NCBI GenBank assembly: GCA_002293545.1
Contig: DBDL01000120.1
Coordinates: forward strand, 20,412-33,273
DNA: 12,862 nt
Direction of reading: 5' to 3'
Origin: Lachnoclostridium sp. UBA933
Lineage (GTDB): Bacteria; Bacillota; Clostridia; Lachnospirales; Lachnospiraceae
Part shown: positions 8,401-12,862 of the stretch, piece after piece
Layout of the letters: each line of letters begins with the position of its first letter
How positions within the stretch are numbered: position 1 is the first letter of the stretch
The notes under the pieces: generated by a model
Seen by the model: only the letters and a program-made list of their open reading frames with translations
Told to the model about the DNA's origin: nothing
Databases searched by the model: none
Made by a program: the position numbers and the translations under genes

Positions 8401-8763
8401 CGGCATTGCATATCTTCCCGTCGGCGTACTTCTATTTTGTGTACCCGATACCCCAACCGATATACTTGTTTTTAGCCCTGTTACCATTTTCTTTATCTGA
8501 CCGGATGCCCGATTATCAATTGATAACGTAACCTTCCATGCCTTAGTTGTCATTATTCTCAAATCGCTCATCACTTGGCTAATCACCGGTGATACCCGAT
8601 CATACGCCTCTATCATCATTTTCACTTGTGTACGGTTCATCTTATCTATTTTTTCCTGCATTTTATCCAATGATTTATTGAAACCATCCACACTTTTTTT
8701 CGCACGGTTCATACTTGGAGAAACATTATCCTTTGCTTTCAGATCCAATACGATTACACTCAT
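5455..8763 (-). CDS. xkdO: tail tape measure protein
   Basis: The 1,102-residue protein starts at the ATG at 8763, eight bases after GGGAGG; the in-frame GTG at 8772 abuts that site. It is the longest gene in the window, as usual for tape measures, and lies between the tail chaperone and the LysM baseplate gene. The N-terminal 70 residues (VLDLKAKDNVSPSMNRAKKS, then SLDKMQEKIDKM) are typical. A Gly/Ala/Ile-rich hydrophobic segment lies at about 270-310 (GAAIGSILLPGIGTMIGMGL), probably the membrane-insertion part. A long charged helical region (about 330-800) is followed by the family C-terminal motif (GGFPSGKQLSWICEEGPEAI). It sets tail length; at the usual 0.15 nm per residue the tail would be about 165 nm. 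I see no muralytic or protease motif. Confidence 0.93.
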   Translation of the reverse strand: MSVIVLDLKAKDNVSPSMNRAKKSVDGFNKSLDKMQEKIDKMNRTQVKMMIEAYDRVSPVISQVMSDLRIMTTKAWKVTLSIDNRASGQIKKMVTGLKTSISVGVSGTQNRSTPTGRYAMPGNTEQNTAVRSVSGTNGSSNIINSRNIMESKPTMSTDLGITHPDYASIIVGSIMNPVQSAVKSAASDQFKAWATKGVPKASMMPSAGGATKASMPTSAGLNISFGSAMKGSAALMAADIGLQMGSQSIISGIGHLVKGWGKDDLEGKANTDIGMAKIGWTTAGAAIGSILLPGIGTMIGMGLGSAMGEAHSGKIAGDYEAMAESENYAAIAIEKTKYESRELKKALGDTSLSAEELQEKIQDALGENMKRHFGDVIYSLEEIQKMADKVVFGKNAKAMINFEVSNNRTEESRKTLEDTSYNKDRQMRKLNYGTKYGIKMDGKEQSEFVSDINGHLQTSSGYLEERYNKKTEAIKMTYDGKQEKKHLKQVDDMYIPKIKRIKKHQKEVERLLGKMEMNGGLNKADTKDLEKHMNIVDGITNREKKRGDRAADKGRKAEFGADKSPESFTELQKNFLERKRNDDQTRDQVKIDLIDAATEKYRKSGKTEKDLEVFKNEKAKAEQWHEQDTIKSGDRVVNKQLDDFTDAFFGKGERDEMKNQYQEKIMSGLAKGKEWTQEDIMNDFQIKKNFQSGEDQDNAYQIIENIINSLPDGYKKHKINDEEKTNYDNGQIDLNNKLQDGLDRSVEYAEKDLENYENANFIAKGFADIFGEGRTELEARVENRKKIADNARKSETGAIGIIPDTSGPAPGGAAYDFLKNYVGFWEDVGGVLDDVTDLIFNEPPHYLMTTPNKGTAGSETDTGNVEIAADDEELQANCEKNREKANEYMTNAFAPAFMVNSPVSIMADYSLANPSAMVTFSGGGKGTATVVGTIGDNKPTEEDSEGAGHKALGGFPSGKQLSWICEEGPEAIIPLTPQRRQRALALYERTGRLLGVNQIQKNARGGIIGINAVQSKEEVSEEEYLPTRKQGNNNSENESKPNIQINVDLGNNEFVIGSDSKDAESVMSYIRDHISEIANEAGSEIAFGLEEIFSNKPLTEGA

Positions 8764-8880
8764 TTTCGCCACCTCCCTTTTCCTTATACTCCGATAAGAA
8801 CCGCATCGCAGCCCTTACCAAAGTATAATAATTTATATGAAATCCCTATATCGCTTTACACCAATGATACAAAATACTTT

Positions 8881-8906
8881 TCCTGCTTTTTTATAGAAAC
8901 GCAGGA
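8881..8906 (-). other. weak stem-loop after the chaperone extension
   Basis: TCCTGC and GCAGGA form a 6-bp inverted repeat with a 14-base interior that can add three A-T pairs. It lies 10 bases beyond the stop of the frameshift extension, in the 143-base gap before the tape measure gene. There is no U run after it on the minus strand, so it is not a clear terminator. The rest of that gap (8773-8880) shows only the GGGAGG site of the tape measure gene and an AT-rich stretch. Confidence 0.35.
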
Positions 8907-8915
8907 TAAAACTGA

Positions 8916-9104
8916 TTAATCCTCGTCATTATTATCAGAAGAACCTAATACCTGCTGCTTGGCATCCAGTTCCATCTGATATTTTGTAGATTCCAGCAGC
9001 CATTTTCTTTTCCATTCGGGAAATTTGATAAATTCATCCGGATATATGCCATGTTTTTGAAAGATGACATGCAGCAATGTTCCCAGACCTCCCGAACGAA
9101 TCAG
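8916..9104 (-). CDS. frameshift (T) extension of the tail assembly chaperone
   Basis: In the -1 frame relative to the chaperone, an open frame of 62 residues runs from the slippery site at 9104-9110 to a TAA at 8916-8918. It reads LIRSGGLGTLLHVIFQKHG and then IYPDEFIKFPEWKRKWLLES, ending in an acidic tail. The hydrophobic-to-Trp/Tyr helical pattern fits the T part of G/GT tail chaperone pairs, which in many long-tailed phages is made only as a fusion (here 183 + 62 = 245 residues) and recruits tube subunits to the tape measure. No ATG start is present in this frame. A TTG at 9077, ten bases after a GGGAGG, could instead give an independent 53-residue protein. The position between chaperone and tape measure is the classic one. 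Confidence 0.82.
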   Translation of the reverse strand: MIRSGGLGTLLHVIFQKHGIYPDEFIKFPEWKRKWLLESTKYQMELDAKQQVLGSSDNNDED

Positions 9105-9652
9105 TTTTTTACTACTTCGTCCATATCGTCTGTAAATCCGGAGATTTTATCAATCGCTTCCGTGATATCATTTTTTTCACCCGGCAACAGACATTTTTCA
9201 ATAATCTCAAGCGGTTCTCTGAGATGCAGGGCATCCTTAACCTTTTGATTCTCCCATGTTTTCTTTTTGTCCTCTTCGATTGTTGCGTTATATATTTTCA
9301 AGTTTCTGAATTTTACCATATCCGTATCTTCCGGCAATTTCATTCCTGCCATTTTTTTGTTCCGTACATATTTTGTCGCTTTTTCCCTGCAAAAATCCAG
9401 TTCTTCATCTGAAAGGGGACGAATACGGAACGAAAATAATACGTTCCCATTCCTTTTAATAAGAATCGGCTGCTGCAATTCCTTGTCCGAACGATAATCC
9501 GCCGCAGAAATCATGCCTTTGATAATATCGTTTTCGTTCATAAGAACAGCATCTTTCATTTCTTCTTTAGAAAGTTCCTGATTCTCAGTATCATGCGCCT
9601 CCAACATATTCTCAGTGTTCCTATTATTTTTTTTATCTAAATTCTTTTCCAT
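9101..9652 (-). CDS. xkdN: tail assembly chaperone, XkdN-like (G protein)
   Basis: The 183-residue protein starts MEKNLDKKNNRN. I chose the ATG at 9652 because AGGAGG lies 5-6 bases upstream; a longer frame from a GTG at 9682 would begin inside the hairpin loop region. Features typical of XkdN chaperones are VLFSFRIRPLSDEELDFCRE, then KLPEDTDMVKFRNLKIYNAT, the KKTWENQKV segment and the closing ISGFTDDMDEVVKN. The charged, low-complexity first 30 residues are probably flexible. The last sense codons are GTA AAA AAC followed by TGA, placing the heptamer A AAA AAC in the zero frame, a -1 frameshift signal. The protein binds the tape measure during tail assembly and is absent from the mature particle, by family knowledge. 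Confidence 0.88.
   Translation of the reverse strand: MEKNLDKKNNRNTENMLEAHDTENQELSKEEMKDAVLMNENDIIKGMISAADYRSDKELQQPILIKRNGNVLFSFRIRPLSDEELDFCREKATKYVRNKKMAGMKLPEDTDMVKFRNLKIYNATIEEDKKKTWENQKVKDALHLREPLEIIEKCLLPGEKNDITEAIDKISGFTDDMDEVVKN
9104..9110 (-). promoter_or_regulatory. -1 ribosomal frameshift slippery heptamer A AAA AAC
   Basis: The minus strand reads A AAA AAC directly before the TGA stop of the chaperone. The codon register is gtA AAA AAC, so both tRNAs can re-pair after a one-base backward slip (X XXY YYZ rule). The adjacent in-frame stop is compatible with slippage. The -1 frame downstream is open for 62 codons. I see no strong stimulatory Shine-Dalgarno upstream and no obvious long hairpin immediately downstream. 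Confidence 0.82.
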
Positions 9653-9667
9653 AATTTCCTCCTGAAC

Positions 9668-9704
9668 ACGATAGACCGGCACACCTCCCGTGCCGGTCTA
9701 TCGT
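9668..9704 (-). other. strong intercistronic hairpin between tube and chaperone genes
   Basis: The arms ACGATAGACCGGCAC and GTGCCGGTCTATCGT are perfect 15-bp complements separated by a 7-base loop, GGGAGGT on the minus strand. It begins 16 bases after the tube stop and ends 15 bases before the chaperone ATG. No T run follows, so it is not a standard terminator. It may protect the 3' end of the sheath/tube message or be a processing site that lowers chaperone output relative to tube, as the needed amounts differ greatly. The loop itself resembles a ribosome binding site. Confidence 0.8.
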
Positions 9705-9720
9705 TTAATCTAAAATTTTG

Positions 9721-10215
9721 TTATATTTCCTCTGGATTACTAATTTCTGGATTTGCGTTTGAACGGAATGTCCATGCTCTTTTTATTGTTTCTCCCGGTG
9801 TAATATTAAACAAATCAATCTCTCCGTCCGGAATACAGCCTGTACACTCAACCCTGCTAGGTTTCTGCTGCGAAGAACCGCTGATATTTTCAGACTTTTT
9901 CAAATTCCCAACAAATACAAATTCCGGAGTACCCTTTGATAATGTATCTTTAATTTCATCAAGCATCAAATCGTCACGTACTACCGTTTCTGTCATGCTG
10001 ACATGTACCGTGTGACCTGTTGGAATCGCATAGTTCACATAACTTCCAACCGGCTGGAAATCTACATTGGTATATGACATCCACATACGAAAGGTGTCAC
10101 ACTCAACAATGGGAAATTCACCTGCATCGGTTTTAAGATAAAGAGTACCATCTTTCCCTGTCCTTACTTCTCTCCAATCAAATGTTTTTGTTGTATTATT
10201 TCCTGTATTTGGCAT
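9721..10215 (-). CDS. tail tube protein (XkdM position)
   Basis: The 164-residue protein starts at the ATG at 10215, three bases after the sheath stop and with GGGGAGG about 8 bases upstream, so it is coupled to the sheath gene. Its size and predicted all-beta pattern (TFDWREVRTGKDGTLYLKTD, HTVHVSMTETVV) and its place directly after the sheath fit the inner tail tube of contractile tails. It does not carry the sequence I recall for PBSX XkdM, so the assignment is from position, length and fold pattern. Hundreds of copies would form stacked hexameric rings inside the sheath. Two cysteines lie close together (VECTGCIPDGE), which is unusual for a tube protein. Confidence 0.78.
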   Translation of the reverse strand: MPNTGNNTTKTFDWREVRTGKDGTLYLKTDAGEFPIVECDTFRMWMSYTNVDFQPVGSYVNYAIPTGHTVHVSMTETVVRDDLMLDEIKDTLSKGTPEFVFVGNLKKSENISGSSQQKPSRVECTGCIPDGEIDLFNITPGETIKRAWTFRSNANPEISNPEEI

Positions 10216-10218
10216 TTT

Positions 10219-11703
10219 TTATACCTCCCCTTCTGTTCTTTCATAACGATAACAATATGTAAGATAAATTTTCTCCATACTGTCAATATCATCTACGGCA
10301 ATGGTAAATGCTGCGCTGTCCGGACCGGACGCCGACGCATTAAAGCTGACTTCTGCTGCTCCGCCGTGAAGATTTCTCTCATTTTGCATCTCTTGAATCA
10401 CACGAAGAATCGTAGAACGTATTGATGCTACTCCATCGGTATCCATCAATACATCCTGTACGCTATTACTGATTTGATAATCCAGCGCAATATCGATCCG
10501 GTTCATCAGTTCATGACGGATCATCACTCTTTTAATCTTTTTCCACCCCGCATCTTCTGTCCCTTCCGGTGTATTGCCGGGTTTATTAAGTGTTGTTATG
10601 CCATTCTCAATCCGGACATCCCCGTTGCGGTTCTTTGAAAAAAGAAGCATACCGGATTTGGTGGCATCAATATATTTCTCGTTTGATAATTCTTCTCCCA
10701 CATCAACCGCTCCGATAATCGCTTTTCTTGTCAATGTTTGTGAGCTGTCGAACCCGCACATCATACCTGCTACTCTCGCTGCGGCCAGATAACCGTGAAA
10801 TGTTGTTTCTGTGTCGCCGGGCATCTTTGCAGAACCGCCGACATAAACGATATTGTGACTGTTAAACTCTTCCGCTTTCGTACATTTCTCGGAAAAACTT
10901 CCGCCTGACGGTACGCCGAACACTGCCATAACCAGAGAACCTTCATTGTAAATACGGTCAATAAACGCTTTTGTCTGGATATGAATCTCTGGATCATTTG
11001 TGTCCAGACACAGCACATCCCAGACATCCGTTTCAAGCAAAGAACATGCATTAGCATAGTCCGTACTTGACGGTCCATCATTCGTGAACGGATCTTTCCC
11101 TCCGGTAATTGGCTCCTGTGTGAAATTCTTAATCACTCCGCTTGATGTATCCGATTCTTTTTCTATTGTAAACCATGGATTATAATCGCTTTCTTCCACA
11201 GCAAGCAAAGCTGCTATTTCATCTACATCTGTTTTATCTTTTGTTGCAGCGTCAAATTTCACAGAATACAAACGGTTTTTATCTTCATAAAAAATCAGTT
11301 CTTTTTTAGATGCATCGCCTAACACCGTTTGAATCGTTGCGTTAAATTCTCTTGAACCCGGATGTTTTAATGTTAATTTTAAAACATCTTCCTCCGCCGT
11401 ATTTTTAATACTGAGCTTAGCTTTTAAATCGTCACTGTCTTCTCCAAGCCGGACTACTTTTACAAGCTGACAGTTTCCTGCCAAAATCTCCTTAATCACA
11501 GAAACCGTATCCCCGCTTCCGAAAATCTGTTCCAGATTCGTTTGCTGCGTAACATTCACGACTTCATCCAGCGGACCCCAATTGCTCCGAATTGTACAGG
11601 CACATACTTTTATCAATTCTGCTTCGGCTGCCGGTGTTACATCTTCGTATCGTCCATAGATACCGGGACGTACTTTTTTTTCTCCCTTAATAAAAAACTG
11701 CAT
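10219..11703 (-). CDS. xkdK: contractile tail sheath protein, XkdK-like
   Basis: The 494-residue protein starts at the ATG at 11703, overlapping the upstream stop by one base (TAATG), after an AAGGAAGG site. The N-terminus (KKVRPGIYGRYEDVTPAAEA) is the typical Pro-Gly-x-Tyr opening. The central region has the sheath core (ANACSLLETDVWDVLCLDTN, YLAAARVAGMMCG). The C-terminal domain (RVMIRHELMNRIDIALDYQI, then IRSTILRVIQEMQNE) is the conserved handshake domain that links neighbouring subunits. Together these place it in the PBSX XkdK / phage_sheath family. It forms the contracting outer cylinder around the tube and is the clearest evidence that the tail is contractile. The length fits XkdK-type sheaths. 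Confidence 0.95.
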   Translation of the reverse strand: MQFFIKGEKKVRPGIYGRYEDVTPAAEAELIKVCACTIRSNWGPLDEVVNVTQQTNLEQIFGSGDTVSVIKEILAGNCQLVKVVRLGEDSDDLKAKLSIKNTAEEDVLKLTLKHPGSREFNATIQTVLGDASKKELIFYEDKNRLYSVKFDAATKDKTDVDEIAALLAVEESDYNPWFTIEKESDTSSGVIKNFTQEPITGGKDPFTNDGPSSTDYANACSLLETDVWDVLCLDTNDPEIHIQTKAFIDRIYNEGSLVMAVFGVPSGGSFSEKCTKAEEFNSHNIVYVGGSAKMPGDTETTFHGYLAAARVAGMMCGFDSSQTLTRKAIIGAVDVGEELSNEKYIDATKSGMLLFSKNRNGDVRIENGITTLNKPGNTPEGTEDAGWKKIKRVMIRHELMNRIDIALDYQISNSVQDVLMDTDGVASIRSTILRVIQEMQNERNLHGGAAEVSFNASASGPDSAAFTIAVDDIDSMEKIYLTYCYRYERTEGEV

Positions 11704-11957
11704 TATACTACCTTCCTTTCTTTGAACTCTTTTACTATTTTTTCTGTTTCTTTGATGGTTGCCGATTCTTTACCGGCTACAATCAATGCATCCTTTACCA
11801 CTTCATATTTTTCATTGAATTGTTTGGCTCCCGCGGCAAGCTCCTCAACTGTATAAACCGATTCCTGCGGTACATATACGGAAGCTGCTTTTTTTGTCTT
11901 TCTTGCCGTTGTACTCTTTTTTACGTCGTTTTTGCTGACTGAACTTTTATCTTCCAA
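11703..11957 (-). CDS. small conserved phage protein before the sheath (84 aa, TTG start)
   Basis: The start is a TTG at 11957, eight bases after a GGGAGG, and it overlaps the end of the preceding gene by 37 bases. There is no ATG near the N-terminus, so the ribosome site decides the start. The first 25 residues are rich in Lys, Ser and Thr (KKSTTARKTKKAA). The rest is helical: VYTVEELAAGAKQFNEKYEV, then VKDALIVAGKESATIKETEK and IVKEFKERK. The helical part resembles a small domain I have seen just before sheath genes or in tail proteins of other Firmicutes phages; the function is unknown. Its stop overlaps the sheath ATG, so its translation is tied to the sheath. A neck or assembly role is inference. 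Confidence 0.78.
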   Translation of the reverse strand: MEDKSSVSKNDVKKSTTARKTKKAASVYVPQESVYTVEELAAGAKQFNEKYEVVKDALIVAGKESATIKETEKIVKEFKERKVV

Positions 11958-12805
11958 TTTTCCAACCTCCCTGCATTCCTATTTTGGGGCTTTAATATCC
12001 CGAAATCTGCCGTTACTTTTAACTGTCCGGTTTTTAGATAGTCGGTTTCATTTTCCAATTCAGCACTTACTCTCATTGCGGAATCATCCGACATGATGAA
12101 CTCGGATTCAACACATATAAAATCATGTAAGCGACGAATCCAATAAATATTCTCTTCTGCCGATGAAGCACAGACATGTATTTTCAGTTCGGCTGTTATC
12201 CATGAAACAAAACCTGTTTCACTTTTTCTGCTCATTTTCTCCGCATTGATATAGATAACCGGCTCGTCTTCCAATGGTTTGTAATATTCTCCAAGATCAT
12301 CCACACTGATTTTCTTTATATTCTCATTCCAATTCCGGACTGCCTGATATAAAGCCATAACCGGATCCGGTTCTACCGGACGGGATTTCGGAAACTCTAT
12401 GATATCAAATGTGATATCCATTCCATAAATAGGATTTTCATCTGTTTTGTTCTTAATAACAGGTTCTGATATCCGCCATACAAGGTGAAAGGGATCACTC
12501 CCTTCCGGACTGATAAATAAATCTAAAAACACTTCTTTTACAGCAATTTCGATATGCCTGGGACTCAAACATCCCTCTGTACTGCGAACAGAAAACAATA
12601 CCGTACCTGCCGATTTCTTTTCATAATCCGGCTGTTTATCAATAAGAAAACCGATATACGGATACTTTGAACCTGCCCATCCGGGATCCTGACTGTCCGG
12701 TACCTGACTGTAAAATACAGCTGGTTTGTCATCATATACAGCAAGATTGTCCATAAAAAATGGTTGTTTTATTATTCGTTCTTTTATTAATTCATCCGGG
12801 CTCAT
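11921..12805 (-). CDS. putative tail/neck terminator protein with two similar halves
   Basis: The 294-residue protein starts at the ATG at 12805, with AAAGGAGGG about 6 bases upstream; an upstream in-frame TTG at 12823 lies before that site. I do not recognise close sequence similarity. The N-half (YPYIGFLIDKQ, AGTVLFSVRS, helix PRHIEIAVKEVFLDLFI, MDITFDIIEF) and C-half (EPVIYINAEK, SWITAELKIHV, helix AEENIYWIRRLHDFICV, GQLKVTADFGI) both show a strand-strand-helix-strand order like small tail terminator domains. Its position just before the sheath matches the tail/neck terminator genes of contractile-tailed phages (xkdJ neighbourhood in PBSX). It would cap the finished tube and join it to the head, if there is one. 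Confidence 0.7.
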   Translation of the reverse strand: MSPDELIKERIIKQPFFMDNLAVYDDKPAVFYSQVPDSQDPGWAGSKYPYIGFLIDKQPDYEKKSAGTVLFSVRSTEGCLSPRHIEIAVKEVFLDLFISPEGSDPFHLVWRISEPVIKNKTDENPIYGMDITFDIIEFPKSRPVEPDPVMALYQAVRNWNENIKKISVDDLGEYYKPLEDEPVIYINAEKMSRKSETGFVSWITAELKIHVCASSAEENIYWIRRLHDFICVESEFIMSDDSAMRVSAELENETDYLKTGQLKVTADFGILKPQNRNAGRLENWKIKVQSAKTT

Positions 12806-12838
12806 CTTTTCCCTCCTTTCCAAATAATAAGATAATAA

Positions 12839-12862
12839 AAAAGGACTGCATGCAGTCCTTTT
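12839..12862 (-). terminator. palindromic intrinsic terminator at the right edge
   Basis: AAAAGGACTG, CATG, CAGTCCTTTT forms a perfect palindrome in the last 24 bases. On the minus strand the hairpin GGACTG/CAGTCC is followed by TTTTTT and then ATTATC, the form of a Rho-independent terminator for a gene entering from the right. On the plus strand at least TTTT follows, so it may act both ways, but the window ends there. It lies only about 33 bases before the first tail gene start, leaving little room for a new promoter. Confidence 0.75.

Noticed and set aside
7168..8500. Several plus- and minus-strand open frames within the tape measure gene
   Set aside because: They are shadows in other frames of a typical 1,102-residue tape measure, rich in Phe, Ser and Ile or Arg as expected of antisense reading.
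8773..8880. A promoter or small gene in the gap before the tape measure
   Set aside because: TATACT-like -10 boxes occur in AT-rich DNA but no matching -35 is seen; a 26-codon ATG frame has only a weak ribosome site and runs into the tape measure gene.
9652..9682. Longer chaperone start at GTG 9682 (adding ten residues)
   Set aside because: This start abuts the GGGAGG in the hairpin loop with only one base of spacing and would place the N-terminus in the stem; the ATG at 9652 has a well-spaced AGGAGG.
9668..9704. The tube-chaperone hairpin as a Rho-independent terminator
   Set aside because: Neither strand has a proper T run after the stem, and the same operon clearly continues downstream.
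10770..11081. 103-residue minus-strand frame inside the sheath gene
   Set aside because: It overlaps the sheath core in another frame, has no ribosome site and an Arg/Met/Cys-rich composition typical of a shadow.
1..12862. Defence system, CRISPR array, tRNA, insertion sequence or attachment site
   Set aside because: No direct repeat arrays, transposase, nuclease or toxin-like genes, cloverleaf or terminal inverted repeats were seen; all genes fit the tail module.

Overview
The window is a block of contractile-tail (myovirus-type) phage genes. Every gene reads leftward on the minus strand, so gene order runs from about 12.8 kb down to 1. The order matches the tail operon of the Bacillus subtilis defective prophage PBSX (xkdJ-K-M-N-O-P-Q-R-S-T-U-V). 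AT-rich DNA, strong GGGAGG-type ribosome binding sites, frequent TAATG/ATGA junctions and the PBSX-like proteins point to a Firmicutes host, probably a Clostridia member such as a Lachnospiraceae-like gut bacterium. That host call is an inference. No capsid, packaging, lysis, integrase or host gene lies in the window, so an intact prophage, a defective one and a phage-tail-like bacteriocin cannot be told apart here.

Layout in transcription order. A palindromic intrinsic terminator lies at the right edge. Next come a roughly 294-residue protein that looks like a tail/neck terminator with two similar halves, a small 84-residue TTG-start protein, the tail sheath (XkdK-like) and the tail tube (XkdM position). 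A strong 15-bp hairpin follows. After it comes the tail assembly chaperone (XkdN-like), whose stop codon is preceded by an in-frame A AAA AAC slippery heptamer; a -1 frameshift there leads into a 62-residue open extension. Then come a roughly 1,100-residue tape measure protein, a LysM baseplate protein (XkdP-like), a tail hub protein (XkdQ-like), XkdR- and XkdS-like small baseplate proteins, the baseplate J wedge protein (XkdT-like), an XkdU/DUF2313-like protein, a 97-residue unknown, and the N-terminal 234 residues of a tail fibre that runs off the left edge.

Together these genes would build one machine. The tape measure and its chaperones set tube length, tube and sheath polymerise around it, the terminator caps the top, and XkdP-U with the fibre form the baseplate and host-recognition tip. 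The most useful observation is the chaperone frameshift signal with its extension, which is easily missed because it has no start of its own in the ordinary sense. Others worth a look are the intercistronic hairpin between tube and chaperone, four A8 tracts in the LysM gene, the internal duplication in the terminator-like protein, and the GC-rich fibre gene. I saw no defence system, CRISPR array, tRNA or insertion sequence.
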